Source of the DNA: Endozoicomonas_A sp049275935
GTDB lineage: Bacteria; Pseudomonadota; Gammaproteobacteria; Pseudomonadales; Endozoicomonadaceae
Length of the DNA: 64,000 nt
Reading direction: 5' to 3'
NCBI RefSeq assembly: GCF_049275935.1
Contig: NZ_CP184830.1
Span: 1,364,001-1,428,000 of the forward strand
Shown here piece after piece: positions 34,159 to 43,793 of this stretch. The notes below the pieces were generated by a model. That model was not told where the DNA came from. It worked only from the letters and a program-made list of their open reading frames with translations, and ran no database searches. A program made the translations under genes and the position numbers. The stretch's first letter is position 1. The number at the start of each line of letters is the position of its first letter.

Positions 34159-35649
34159 TCAAAGTTCATCACCCTGAATAGATTGCTGATCAGACTCAAT
34201 GACTCTATCGCTTCCCAGGTCAGCTGTTTCCAGCGTCTGTCTGGGCAGCTCTTTTTTTACACGCACTCCCAGGGTTAGGAACTGATCCGCCTGAGATATC
34301 AGATTCCCCCGACCATGCTTCAAGTTTCCCATAGCGTCATCATAAGTGCTTCTGGCACTGGTCAGTTGTTGATCCAGCTTTTCCATCTTTTCAACAAAAA
34401 CACGAAGTTTGTCGTACACCTGACGAGCCTTGTCAGCCAGTTTTCGGGCATTGGCATTCTGTCTTTCTATCGTCCAGAGATTAGACACTGTCCTGAGCGT
34501 GGCCAGCAGCGTGGTGGGTGTCACAACCACAATACGCTTCTCAAAAGCCTCATTGAATAGTTGTTGGTCATGCTGGAAGGCCACCATGAAAGCGGGTTCA
34601 ACAGGCATGAACATAAAGACGAAGTCAGGAGCTTTAACCTCTGGCAGCGAGGGATAATCTTTTTCGTTAAGACTCCGGATGTGATTCCGGATGCTTTGTA
34701 TATGTCGCTTCAGAGCAACTTCACGCTCAGCATCGGTTTCGGCATTAACATAACTCAGATAGTCCACCAGCGAAACTTTGGAGTCAATGATCAGATGCTT
34801 TTGTTCCGGTAGATAGACGATAAAGTCAGGCCGCTTGTTCTGGCCTTCTTCATCCTTGAAATTGGCTTCCCGCTCGAACTCCTGCCCTCTAATCAGGCCA
34901 CTGCTTTCCAGAATCTTTGCAACCTGCAATTCCCCCCAGTTGCCCTGCAACTTTTTATCACCTTTAAGGGCTCTGGCAAGGTTGCCTGCTTCATTGGTGA
35001 TCTTCTGGTTCAGATTATGCAGAGTTTCCAGCTGTTGTTTGAGCGCAGCGCGACCTTCATTATCCGCTTTTCTGGCTTCTTCGACCTTGTTGCGAAACTC
35101 ACCCAGTTGTTCTTTAAAAGGTTTTAGCAGATTTTCCAGACCTGCCTGATGCTGCTGTGAAACCGATTGACTCTTGGCTTCCAGAATCTCGTTAGCCAGA
35201 TTGCCAAATTCTTCCTTGAGCGCCTGTTTATTGTCTTCCAGCTGCCGCAATGACTTTTCATTTTGCAACTGCTGCTCCTCCAACCTGACCTTCAGCTCCC
35301 TGACCTGCTTTTCTGCACTGAACCGGGCCTCCTGCTCATCCTGCTGTTTAAGCAGACCTTTCCTGAGCAGCTCTTCCTTTTCTTCAGCTCTGCGCTTTTC
35401 ATTACTCAACAGAGTTTCCAGTTTTCCTTTTAAAATGTGCAGGTCACGATTGTCCTGTTGCAGCTTTTCTCTCGCAATGGAATGCTGTTCCTGCTCTGCG
35501 ACAAGTTCAGAAATTCTGTGATCCTGCTGCTGCATTTGTGCAGCCAGCTTTGCCAATTCGGCAGCCGCTCTCTGTCTGGCAAACAGCCAGGATAATGCAG
35601 AACAGATCAGGACCAAAAGAATGGCCACAGCCATTTCACTTGCAGACAT
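34159..35649 (-). CDS. rmuC: DNA recombination protein RmuC
   Basis: About 496 residues from the ATG at 35649 (a start at 35694 is possible but adds a cysteine-rich stretch ahead of the membrane segment). One N-terminal membrane segment (MAVAILLVLICSALSWLFA) is followed by a long coiled coil (about 40-185), then the RmuC domain (about 190-430) with GNWGELQVAKILESSGLIRGQEFEREANF and RPDFIVYLPEQKHLIIDSKVSLVDY, a PD-(D/E)xK-type fold. It limits inversions at short inverted repeats in E. coli. Single-gene unit. Confidence 0.92.
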   Translation of the reverse strand: MSASEMAVAILLVLICSALSWLFARQRAAAELAKLAAQMQQQDHRISELVAEQEQHSIAREKLQQDNRDLHILKGKLETLLSNEKRRAEEKEELLRKGLLKQQDEQEARFSAEKQVRELKVRLEEQQLQNEKSLRQLEDNKQALKEEFGNLANEILEAKSQSVSQQHQAGLENLLKPFKEQLGEFRNKVEEARKADNEGRAALKQQLETLHNLNQKITNEAGNLARALKGDKKLQGNWGELQVAKILESSGLIRGQEFEREANFKDEEGQNKRPDFIVYLPEQKHLIIDSKVSLVDYLSYVNAETDAEREVALKRHIQSIRNHIRSLNEKDYPSLPEVKAPDFVFMFMPVEPAFMVAFQHDQQLFNEAFEKRIVVVTPTTLLATLRTVSNLWTIERQNANARKLADKARQVYDKLRVFVEKMEKLDQQLTSARSTYDDAMGNLKHGRGNLISQADQFLTLGVRVKKELPRQTLETADLGSDRVIESDQQSIQGDEL

Positions 35650-35809
35650 GCACGCTCTCTCATCAGCACAGGTTAGATAATTACTGGTCAACATTACGGT
35701 ATTTTTACTGAAATCAACAGCGCAGCACTGTTGTCTATCCCTGCCACTTTCGTGCTCAGAAACGTGCTTTCTGCCATACTTCGTAACACATTAACCCGGA
35801 CTTCACCTT

Positions 35810-36367
35810 ATGAGTAAAGAGATTGAAGCAGTCAGCCAGTGGCTTAAAGAGGTAGTGATCGGCCTGGATCTCTGCCCCTTTGCGGCCTGGCCAGAGCAGC
35901 ACAACCAGATTCGTATCACCCTCTCAAGGGATACCTCGGAAGAAGCCCTGCTGGAGACGTTGCAGTCTGAACTGACGCTGGCCGCCGAAACACCGGCCAG
36001 TGAACTGGAAACCACCCTGATTGTCATTCCGGACATGCTTCAGGATTTTGATGACTATAACCAGTTTCTACATCATGTGGATGCCCTGCTTCGCGGCTTC
36101 CACTGGGAAGGCCAGTTCCAGATAGCCAGTTTTCACCCAAACTACTGCTTCGCCGATACCAACCCGGATGATGATGAAAACCTGACCAACCGCTCCCCCT
36201 ACCCTCTACTGCACATTATCCGGGAAGACAGTCTGGAAAAGGCTCTGGCCAGTCACCCGGACCCCGATGGCATTCCCGATAGAAATATTAAACAGATGAA
36301 TAACCTGACTGCCGATGAGAAGTTAAAGTTGTTTCCTTATCTCTTTGTTCGCAAAACTTGCTCTTAG
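35810..36367 (+). CDS. DUF1415 family protein
   Basis: 185 residues. It begins IEAVSQWLKEVVIGLDLCPFAAWP and ends with HPDPDGIPDRNIKQMNNL, both conserved in DUF1415. The protein is cytoplasmic and of unknown function. Two of its cysteines (CPF near 23; FADTN near 110) and the ASFHPNYCFAD segment are family hallmarks. It is divergent from rmuC, with about 160 bases between the two starts. Confidence 0.88.
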   Translation: MSKEIEAVSQWLKEVVIGLDLCPFAAWPEQHNQIRITLSRDTSEEALLETLQSELTLAAETPASELETTLIVIPDMLQDFDDYNQFLHHVDALLRGFHWEGQFQIASFHPNYCFADTNPDDDENLTNRSPYPLLHIIREDSLEKALASHPDPDGIPDRNIKQMNNLTADEKLKLFPYLFVRKTCS

Positions 36368-36424
36368 ACTTGCTTTTAAAAAGAATACCGAGAGATAAGA
36401 TGACTGGAAAAGTTTTTGAGTCTC

Positions 36425-36446
36425 TCGGGCACCTGTTCGTGCCCGA
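36425..36446. terminator. Hairpin between convergent genes
   Basis: TCGGGCAC (36425-36432) pairs perfectly with GTGCCCGA (36439-36446). It lies between the ends of the DUF1415 and the peroxidase-fusion genes. No long T run follows, so termination could be Rho-assisted. Confidence 0.5.
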
Positions 36447-36452
36447 TGGAGG

Positions 36453-39400
36453 CTACTGATTTAATACTGGATGAAAAACAAGGTGTCGCTGATTAATTCG
36501 GGGGTTTTCCAGAACCGTCCTGGCTGAATAAGGCTTTGGCCAGTCAATGACTAACCGATCTACCTTTTCTAATTGTTTTAATCCAAAGTGCTGCTGCCTG
36601 GGATTGGTAGAAACGAAGTTATTTTCAAAACGGACTTCACGGAACTGTGTTCCATCCTGACTATACAGCCTTATTTTAGCCCCAAGCGCTTCCGTATTAC
36701 CGGGAGGGCCGATGAGTCGCACAGAAAGCCAGTGATGATTGTCCGGATTTGAATTGACAAAAAAATCGGGAGAACCTTCCCAGTTACTCACTACGATATC
36801 AATATCGCCATCCTGCTGGTAATCAAAACAACTGATTCCCCTGCCATCCATAGCTTTTTCAAGCCCGGCTTCCAGAGCCTGCTCTTTAAAGGTCATCTCA
36901 CCCAAATTAATAAATAGTCGTGCTCTGGATTGCTGAAACTCACTGTGGTTATTCAGAATTTGCGTGGCCAGTGTCTTATAATCTTGGCTGGGATAGGTCG
37001 CTGTTTCCGGAATATTACCGTAGCCAGTGGCATGAAAGATATCCAACAGACCATCATTATTAAAATCCGCCGCACAGCTTCCCCAGCCCCAACCACCTTC
37101 GCGAAGGCCGGAATTTTCCGTGACATTCCGGAATTGATAGTCACCTTCATTCTGATACAAGCGGTTGCCCGTATAACTGCTGCTTTGACTAAGGCTGAAA
37201 ATACTGCTTTCAAACCAGTCCAGATCGCCATCATTATCAAAATCCGCAATCGCTGCTCCCATACCAAAACTACCATGGACCTCCCTGATATCGGTGACAT
37301 CCTGCAACTCAGTGCCGGTATTCTTCCAAAGCTGCGTGGTAAAAAAGTCGGCTGTCATCAGAATATCAGAAATACCATCCTGATTAACGTCAGCAAAATT
37401 AGGGGTAAAGGTAAAGTCGTCCCCACCGAATACTGGCGCTTCATGTTTCTGATGAATCAGACCATCATTTAAAGTAATCGGCCCATAACTTTCTCTTAAT
37501 TCAGGAACTTTAGAATCAGCGGGCTGCATCTGACGATAACCAGAATTGCGCCATATTTGCGGTTGCCTGACCGACTTATAAGTGCGCCAGAATGCCATCA
37601 CGGCATCCAGATCACCGTCCTGATCCAGATCACCAAAACTGGCATTCAGTGTCGGTCCCGAGACGTCAGAAAAGACCAGAGACTCAGGGGCTCGAGTAAA
37701 ATCATAAACCACCTGTGGATAAAATCGTCCATCATTACCCAGGAAAAGATCCGGCTGGTAATCGCCATCAAGATCCCCTACCAGTGGAGTAATCACACCC
37801 TTAAGCTCTGCCCCCTTCAAAAGAATGTTTTGCTGCTTGAACTGGCCATTGGACTGCTGGTAATAAACCCAAACTCTATTATCGTTATCAGCGAAGACCA
37901 GATCATCCAGACAGTCTCGATTCAAATCTGCGGCGCTCACTCCTCCCCAGTTAATCACATCCATGATCCATCCAGGCTTTATCAGACCGACTTTGCGCCT
38001 GTGGTCAATGCCCTTTTCAGCACCTGCTTCTCTGAACCAGAGTCTGTTCTGATTAGTTTTTGCTACCGGGATAACCGCCGGAGTGGCAACACACTTCTCA
38101 AACGACGGAGTACGAATTTCGATTTTCTCAACGGTCTGTCTGGGTAAAGCTGATAACTTTTCTGCTGAAGACTCTTCTAAAGAAACTGGCCTGGTAAAAG
38201 GCGTCACGATCGGCTGATCATCAATAAACACCTGAAAGCAGGACTCATAGAGCAAACAGGGGTCCGTCAGCGTCTCCAGGAAGGCTGATAGTTGATCTAC
38301 TTGTTGATCGGAGAGCGCTTCGGGTAAAAGCTTCTGAAAGGGAGATTGCGCTGCTTTTTCCCGAATCGTCGTCAATGAACGCTTCATATAAGCGACATCA
38401 CTCCTATTACTGTCACCCTTATTGCTGTCAGACAAGCTCTTTTCAGGCTTGTTTCTGATATGAGCTTTAATGGCTTCAGAGAGGGTCGCTGCACTGCCGT
38501 TGTGAAAATAAGGGGCTGTCCGTGAAATATTCAAAAGGCTCGGCGTCCTGAATGAAAAAGTGTCAGTGTCAGGTTCGATATTGCTTCTACCGTAGTCCAA
38601 TCCCCTGCCATTCACCCCAGGACCTGAAGGTTCTATGCCCAGATTGTAGAATTGTTCATCCGAGAAATGACTCCCTGAATGACAGCCTGAACAACCAGCC
38701 CCACCCTCACTGACCGCTGTGAAGAACAGTCGGGCGCCCTTCATTTCAGATTCTGACAGCTTATTTTTATTATTGAGGAATCCAAAGAAGCGGTTTTCAA
38801 TCAATACCAAGTCTGCCTGAAAAGCCGCCAGAGCCTCTGTCAATGTGTCAATTTGAACCACCGCTTCACAGGAAACATTGGCGTCTTGCGGAGAAAAAAC
38901 GCTTTTGAATTGTCTGCACCACTCATCACTTGAAGCCAGCCGACTCACAATGAGCTGATGTATCTCCAGGTTATTATGACTGGCATCGGACAGCCCCTTC
39001 ATTTCAAAAGGTGACACCATCGGCAGCCTGGCCTGAGCCTGAAGCAGGCTATGGGTCTGATAACGACTGGTGGGAAGTTCGGAATAACCACCACCGACTT
39101 TTATCTTTCGACTGGAAACGTCAGAATCCACATACTGGACCCTACCGTCCCAGAACAAATTCTTTCGATAAAGAGAGACATTGAAAACCGTAGGAGAATT
39201 ACGTGGAATCAAATGACGAACATAGTCGTCCGGGCTGAGCTTAATTAATTGATCCAATCTCTGCTGCCCGGTCAGAAAAGGATCATCAACGGTCACTCCA
39301 ACGGGCAGAGCCAGACTGTCTGCCCCAGCCAGCCTCGGGTGATGACAGGTCGAGCAAGCCACTTTGCCATCAAGGCTGAGATCGGGGCTGAAGAAAAGTT

Positions 39401-39581
39401 TTTTCCCAAGTTGACTGAGGTCTGAATGAATCCCGGGCCCTTCAATATCCGCAATGGGTCTGTCTGATAGCTGATAAGTTTTAAGCCAGTCTTTGAGTAC
39501 CTCGCCAGGTTGATGATCTTGAGCACCGAGTACGCTTACTGATCCCAATATCAGCGTCAACATGCATCCCTGTCGCACCAT
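36453..39581 (-). CDS. Secreted di-haem peroxidase fused to FG-GAP/UnbV repeats
   Basis: 1042 residues, signal peptide (about 1-20, cleaved after VLGAQD or close by). The N-terminal half (about 40-440) is a MauG/cytochrome c peroxidase-type domain with two haem motifs, CSTCH (about 76-80) and CSGCH (about 297-301). The C-terminal half (about 540-940) has repeated D-x-D-x-D-G-x-x-D loops (for example LNRDCLDDLVFADNDN and ADFDNDGDLDWFESS), typical of FG-GAP/VCBS calcium-binding propeller blades, and ends in an ASPIC/UnbV-type domain (about 945-1035, RLIGPPGNTEALGAKIRLYS). Such fusions are probably periplasmic or surface proteins; the substrate is unknown. Confidence 0.9.
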   Translation of the reverse strand: MVRQGCMLTLILGSVSVLGAQDHQPGEVLKDWLKTYQLSDRPIADIEGPGIHSDLSQLGKKLFFSPDLSLDGKVACSTCHHPRLAGADSLALPVGVTVDDPFLTGQQRLDQLIKLSPDDYVRHLIPRNSPTVFNVSLYRKNLFWDGRVQYVDSDVSSRKIKVGGGYSELPTSRYQTHSLLQAQARLPMVSPFEMKGLSDASHNNLEIHQLIVSRLASSDEWCRQFKSVFSPQDANVSCEAVVQIDTLTEALAAFQADLVLIENRFFGFLNNKNKLSESEMKGARLFFTAVSEGGAGCSGCHSGSHFSDEQFYNLGIEPSGPGVNGRGLDYGRSNIEPDTDTFSFRTPSLLNISRTAPYFHNGSAATLSEAIKAHIRNKPEKSLSDSNKGDSNRSDVAYMKRSLTTIREKAAQSPFQKLLPEALSDQQVDQLSAFLETLTDPCLLYESCFQVFIDDQPIVTPFTRPVSLEESSAEKLSALPRQTVEKIEIRTPSFEKCVATPAVIPVAKTNQNRLWFREAGAEKGIDHRRKVGLIKPGWIMDVINWGGVSAADLNRDCLDDLVFADNDNRVWVYYQQSNGQFKQQNILLKGAELKGVITPLVGDLDGDYQPDLFLGNDGRFYPQVVYDFTRAPESLVFSDVSGPTLNASFGDLDQDGDLDAVMAFWRTYKSVRQPQIWRNSGYRQMQPADSKVPELRESYGPITLNDGLIHQKHEAPVFGGDDFTFTPNFADVNQDGISDILMTADFFTTQLWKNTGTELQDVTDIREVHGSFGMGAAIADFDNDGDLDWFESSIFSLSQSSSYTGNRLYQNEGDYQFRNVTENSGLREGGWGWGSCAADFNNDGLLDIFHATGYGNIPETATYPSQDYKTLATQILNNHSEFQQSRARLFINLGEMTFKEQALEAGLEKAMDGRGISCFDYQQDGDIDIVVSNWEGSPDFFVNSNPDNHHWLSVRLIGPPGNTEALGAKIRLYSQDGTQFREVRFENNFVSTNPRQQHFGLKQLEKVDRLVIDWPKPYSARTVLENPRINQRHLVFHPVLNQ

Positions 39582-39660
39582 AGCCTTCCCTGAGTTGTTT
39601 TAAATCGACTCCTTCAAAGATACTGGAACGGGCGAAGAAATATAACCCGCCAGCCGTATA

Positions 39661-39697
39661 ATAGATTAAGACTATTAACAAAATTTGAATGATTAAT
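39661..39697 (+). promoter_or_regulatory. OxyR-like operator upstream of ahpC
   Basis: ATAGATTAAGACTAT (39661-39675) fits the OxyR half-site ATAG-N7-CTAT exactly. Seven bases on, a weaker AT-rich copy lies at about 39683-39697. The site is 118-132 bases ahead of the ahpC start at 39793. A peroxide-inducible operator is the likely reading. Confidence 0.5.
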
Positions 39698-39792
39698 TAT
39701 ACCAATCAATCAGATCAACATATTCTTTCCATGTCGCCACCGAAAACGGCTGACTAAAAAACAAAATGACTATCAGTAAGAAGGAATAAACC

Positions 39793-40356
39793 ATGTCTCT
39801 CATTAATACTCAAATCAAGCCGTTCAAAGCCACTGCTTTTCACAATGGCGACTTCGTTGAAGTGACCGAAGAGAGCCTGAAAGGCAAGTGGTCTGTTGTC
39901 TTCTTCTACCCGGCAGACTTCACCTTTGTTTGCCCCACTGAACTGGGCGACCTGGCCGACCACTACGAACAGCTTCAAGCCATGGGTGTTGAAGTTTACT
40001 CTGTCTCCACAGACACTCACTTCACTCACAAAGCGTGGCACGACAGCTCTGAGACCATCAACAAGATCAAATACCCAATGATCGGCGACCCAACAGGTCA
40101 GATCACTCGCAACTTTGAAGTCATGATCGAAGAAGAAGGTCTGGCTCTGCGGGGCACCTTTGTTATGAACCCTGAAGGTGAAATCAAAGTCGTTGAAACC
40201 AACGATTCAGGTATTGGCCGTAACGCTGGAGACCTGGTTCGCAAGATTCAGGCGGCTCAGTTCATCGCAGAAAACCCTGGTCAGGTATGCCCGGCTGCAT
40301 GGCAACCAGGTGAAGAAACACTGGCACCTTCCCTGGACCTGGTCGGCAAAATCTAA
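39793..40356 (+). CDS. ahpC: Alkyl hydroperoxide reductase subunit C
   Basis: 187 residues, the usual length of a typical 2-Cys peroxiredoxin. The peroxidatic Cys47 is in FVCPTE and the resolving Cys166 in VCPAAW. PADFTFVCPTELGDLADHYEQLQ and the GTFVMNPEGEIKVVE segment follow the AhpC family closely. It reduces hydroperoxides and peroxynitrite and is recycled by AhpF, encoded next. A strong AAGGAA ribosome-binding site precedes the start. Confidence 0.97.
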   Translation: MSLINTQIKPFKATAFHNGDFVEVTEESLKGKWSVVFFYPADFTFVCPTELGDLADHYEQLQAMGVEVYSVSTDTHFTHKAWHDSSETINKIKYPMIGDPTGQITRNFEVMIEEEGLALRGTFVMNPEGEIKVVETNDSGIGRNAGDLVRKIQAAQFIAENPGQVCPAAWQPGEETLAPSLDLVGKI

Positions 40357-40361
40357 AACGC

Positions 40362-40398
40362 CCGGGCTCCCTGCCATCATTCAATAACAGGGAGCTTG
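40362..40398 (+). promoter_or_regulatory. Hairpin in the ahpC-ahpF gap
   Basis: GGGCTCCCTG and CAGGGAGCTT face each other across about 15 bases in the 73-base gap between ahpC and ahpF. A stable mRNA stem here would protect or end ahpC transcripts and give less AhpF than AhpC, as is known for other ahpCF operons. Confidence 0.45.
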
Positions 40399-40429
40399 AA
40401 CCCGATCGAAACGATCAAGCGAGTCAATC

Positions 40430-42019
40430 ATGTTAGATGCAAACATCAAAAAGCAATTGGAAGCTTACTTTCAGAACCTGAAAAAACCTGTTGAGATCGT
40501 TGTGTCTCTTGATGACTCTGCGAAATCACAGGAAATGGCTTCACTGGCTAAAGACCTAGAATCACTCTCCAGCCAGATCACGTTAAGTAAAAACGACAAC
40601 GATCTGGTAAGAAAACCTTCCATGGCCATTCAAGGTCAGGACAATCGCCCTGCAATCCGCTTTGCCGGGCTGCCTATGGGGCACGAGTTTAACTCATTGA
40701 TACTGGCCATTCTCCAGAGTGGCGGTCATCCAGCCAAACTGGAAGCTGGTTTGCTCGATCAGATCAAACAATTGCAAGGCGATTTCAATTTTGAAACCTA
40801 TATTTCCCTCTCCTGCCAGAACTGCCCTGAGGTCGTGCAGGCTCTCAACCTGATGGCTGTGCTGAATCCTGGTATCCAGCACACCATGATCGACGGAGCC
40901 TTGTTTCAGGATGAGGTGGATGGAAAACAGATAATGGCCGTACCTGCTGTATTTGTTAACGGCGAGCCATTTGGTCATGGTCGTATGAGTACCGCAGAAA
41001 TCGTTGCCAAACTGGACGTGAACGCTGAAAAACTTGCAGCAGAGGCCATCAACAATAAAGATCCTTATGACCTGCTGATTGTAGGCGCCGGTCCTGCCGG
41101 AGCGGCTGCCGCTATCTATGCCGCTCGCAAAGGCATTCGCACCGGTCTGGTGGCCGATCGCTTTGGTGGGCAGGTTATGGATACCATGGCCATTGAAAAC
41201 TTCATCTCCGTTAAGGAAACAGAAGGCCCGAAACTGGTGGCCAATCTGGAGCAGCACGTTCTTGACTATGATGTGGATGTTATGAGTAACCAGCGCGCCA
41301 GCGCCCTGATTGAAAACAACCGCAGTGCCGGAGAACTGGTAGAAATCCAACTGGAAAGTGGCGCAAGCCTGAAAAGTAAAACGGTACTGATGGCAACCGG
41401 TGCCCGCTGGAGAGAAATGAATGTGCCCGGCGAGCAGGAATACCGAGGCAAAGGAGTCGCTTACTGCCCACACTGTGACGGGCCTCTCTTTAAGAGCAAA
41501 CGTGTTGCGGTGATTGGCGGTGGTAACTCAGGTGTTGAAGCGGCTATTGATCTGGCAGGCATTGTTGCCCAGGTCACTCTGATTGAGTTTGACAGCCAGT
41601 TAAGAGCTGACGAAGTACTCCAGCGCAAACTGCGTTCTCTAAAGAATGTCACTATCATTACCAGCGCACTGACGAAAGAAGTACTGGGCGACGGTAATAA
41701 AGTAAATGGCCTGACTTATAAAGATCGTAATACTGACGACGAAGTCAGTTTAGAACTGGAAGGTATTTTTGTTCAGATTGGTCTGGTACCCAATACCGAA
41801 TTCCTTAAAGGAGCAATGGAATTAACCCCACGCGGCGAAATTGTTGTTGATGGCCGGGGCGAAACATCGATTCCAGGTGTTTTTGCGGCCGGTGACGTGA
41901 CAACCGCACCTTACAAGCAAATTATTATTGCTATGGGCAGCGGCGCCAACGCCTCGTTGGGTGCTTTTGATTACCTGATCAGAAACAGTTTTGAAGGCGA
42001 TGCTGCTGTGGCCGCATGA
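40430..42019 (+). CDS. ahpF: Alkyl hydroperoxide reductase subunit F
   Basis: 529 residues. The N-terminal glutaredoxin-like domain carries CQNC (C129, C132). The FAD/NAD(P)H reductase core starts DLLIVGAGPAGAAAAIYAARKG (about 214); the redox-active CPHC is at 346-349, and VAVIGGGNSGVEAAIDLAG (about 359) binds NAD(P)H. It passes electrons from NADH to AhpC. Spacing of 73 bases from ahpC with its own start (ATG at 40430) and no separate strong promoter seen. Confidence 0.96.
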   Translation: MLDANIKKQLEAYFQNLKKPVEIVVSLDDSAKSQEMASLAKDLESLSSQITLSKNDNDLVRKPSMAIQGQDNRPAIRFAGLPMGHEFNSLILAILQSGGHPAKLEAGLLDQIKQLQGDFNFETYISLSCQNCPEVVQALNLMAVLNPGIQHTMIDGALFQDEVDGKQIMAVPAVFVNGEPFGHGRMSTAEIVAKLDVNAEKLAAEAINNKDPYDLLIVGAGPAGAAAAIYAARKGIRTGLVADRFGGQVMDTMAIENFISVKETEGPKLVANLEQHVLDYDVDVMSNQRASALIENNRSAGELVEIQLESGASLKSKTVLMATGARWREMNVPGEQEYRGKGVAYCPHCDGPLFKSKRVAVIGGGNSGVEAAIDLAGIVAQVTLIEFDSQLRADEVLQRKLRSLKNVTIITSALTKEVLGDGNKVNGLTYKDRNTDDEVSLELEGIFVQIGLVPNTEFLKGAMELTPRGEIVVDGRGETSIPGVFAAGDVTTAPYKQIIIAMGSGANASLGAFDYLIRNSFEGDAAVAA

Positions 42020-42051
42020 TTGACTATGGATTAATCCATTCAATCACTTCT

Positions 42052-42103
42052 TGCCAGATCGGGCTTAAGCCCGACCGCCAACCTCGGGCTTCCTGATCTG
42101 GCA
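42052..42103. repeat. Inverted-repeat element after ahpF
   Basis: TGCCAGATC (42052-42060) is perfectly mirrored by GATCTGGCA (42095-42103), and inside the loop GGGCTTAAGCCC forms a second palindrome. It lies in the 134-base convergent gap between ahpF and the gabD-like gene. It may serve as a bidirectional terminator or be a REP-like sequence. Confidence 0.5.
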
Positions 42104-42153
42104 CCTTAATCTTCTCTAAACCACCTTTGATGATGTAAGGCTTCTGACTGCTC

Positions 42154-43608
42154 TCAGGAAGCGTTGATGCCTCCTAACAGTACATATTTCATTTCCAGAT
42201 ACTCGTCCAGACCATACTTTGACCCTTCCCGACCAATACCTGACTCCTTGATGCCCCCAAACGGAGCTACCTCTGTGGATAACACACCCTCATTAACAGC
42301 CACCATACCATACTCCAGTGCCTCGGCTACCCTGAATACACGACTAATGTCACTGGCATAAAAGTACGCAGCCAAACCATATTGACTATCGTTAGCCATT
42401 TTGACCACGTCCTCTTCGTACTGAAACCGGAAGACAGGGGCTATGGGTCCAAACACCTCTTCCTGATAGCACTTCATCTCTATGGAAGCATCCGTGAGAA
42501 CAGTTGGCTCGTAGAACAGGCCACCAAGATTATGAGAGCGACCACCTGTGAGCAATCGAGCTTTTTTGGCCAATGCATCATCGACAATACTCCTAATCTT
42601 CAGCATTGCAGCCTCGTTGATTAATGGCCCCAGATCAAAGTCTCCGTCCGTTGCGGAACCTACTGTAAGTCTGGAGACTGCCTCGGAAAACTTTTCAATG
42701 AACTCATCATAGATACCGTCCTGCACAAAGAGACGATTCATACAAACACAGGTCTGGCCTGAATTTCGATACTTGGAGGCTATGGCCCCCTGAACCGCCT
42801 GATCAATATTGGCATCATCAAAAACGATGAAAGGCGCGTTACCACCCAGCTCCATTGAGATTTTTTTAACAGAATCGGCGCATTGCTTCATCAATAACTT
42901 GCCCACAGCTGTCGAGCCTGTAAACGACAGTTTTCGTATTACAGAACTACCCGTTAACTCAGCACCAATTGCTTTGGCATCTCCTGTGACAATATTAATG
43001 ACACCTGCTGGAATACCCGCGCGCTCTGCCAGTTCTGTCAGGCCAAAAGCCGAGAGAGGCGTCAGCTCGGAAGGCTTGATAATAATGGTACAGCCTGCAG
43101 CCAGGGCCGGAGCTGCTTTTCGGGTGATCATGGCATTGGGAAAATTCCACGGCGTTATTGCAGCGACCACGCCTACCGGTTCCCGTTTGACCATAATTCT
43201 CTGGCTGTTTTTGGTAGCAGGAATCAGATCACCATAAGCTCGTTTGGCCTCTTCGGCGTACCATTCTACGTAAGAAGCCCCGTACGCCACTTCGCTCCTG
43301 GATTCTGACAGCGGTTTACCCTGTTCTGCGGTCATCAATGTGGCCAGATCTTCCTTATTATCCAGAATCAATTGGTACCACTTGCGAAGTAAACCCGAAC
43401 GCTCTGCTGCAGTTTTTGCTCGCCATTCAATAAAGGCTTTTTCTGCAGCCTTTATTGCACTTTGAACATCTGAAGCGCTCAGCATCGGAATGTGGGCAAT
43501 CACCTTGCCTGTAGCCGGGTTATCAACGGGGAGCGTTTCTATGGCGCTGAGCCAATTTCCATTGATGTAAGCCTGCTGTTTAAAAAGACCAGAGTCGTTC
43601 AGGTTCAT
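42154..43608 (-). CDS. gabD: Succinate-semialdehyde dehydrogenase, GabD-type
   Basis: 484 residues from the ATG at 43608 (an in-frame start at 43659 is less likely), with an AAGGAG site 6-8 bases upstream. The ALDH signature ITMELGGNAPFIVF (catalytic Glu, about 258) and NSGQTCVCMNR (catalytic Cys, about 292) are present, along with NFP and the FTGSTAVGK cofactor loop. Sequence such as GGIKESGIGREGSKYGLDEYLEMKYV fits succinate-semialdehyde dehydrogenases, which finish GABA degradation. It has no gabT neighbour. Substrate call is by resemblance. Confidence 0.85.
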   Translation of the reverse strand: MNLNDSGLFKQQAYINGNWLSAIETLPVDNPATGKVIAHIPMLSASDVQSAIKAAEKAFIEWRAKTAAERSGLLRKWYQLILDNKEDLATLMTAEQGKPLSESRSEVAYGASYVEWYAEEAKRAYGDLIPATKNSQRIMVKREPVGVVAAITPWNFPNAMITRKAAPALAAGCTIIIKPSELTPLSAFGLTELAERAGIPAGVINIVTGDAKAIGAELTGSSVIRKLSFTGSTAVGKLLMKQCADSVKKISMELGGNAPFIVFDDANIDQAVQGAIASKYRNSGQTCVCMNRLFVQDGIYDEFIEKFSEAVSRLTVGSATDGDFDLGPLINEAAMLKIRSIVDDALAKKARLLTGGRSHNLGGLFYEPTVLTDASIEMKCYQEEVFGPIAPVFRFQYEEDVVKMANDSQYGLAAYFYASDISRVFRVAEALEYGMVAVNEGVLSTEVAPFGGIKESGIGREGSKYGLDEYLEMKYVLLGGINAS

Positions 43609-43745
43609 GGCTAACTCCTTGAAAGTGAATCGTACATCTAAGCACTGACATACAGACACGATCTTGATTGGGCGCTCTGATTATCCTTTCAGAGACCGGG
43701 ATCTCAGCAACTCAGACATGGATGAACTGTTTGAGCGGAAAGAAT

Positions 43746-43782
43746 AGCCAGACAATCCGTTTTTTTACGGATAGTCTGGCTC
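43746..43782 (-). terminator. Strong hairpin after decayed receptor gene
   Basis: AGCCAGAC, ATCCGT and ACGGAT, GTCTGGCT form a nearly perfect 14-pair stem with one bulge/mismatch around a T-rich loop. Read leftward it follows the end of the receptor remnant at 43794, so it is the old gene's terminator. Confidence 0.65.
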
Positions 43783-43793
43783 AGCTCAACTAA

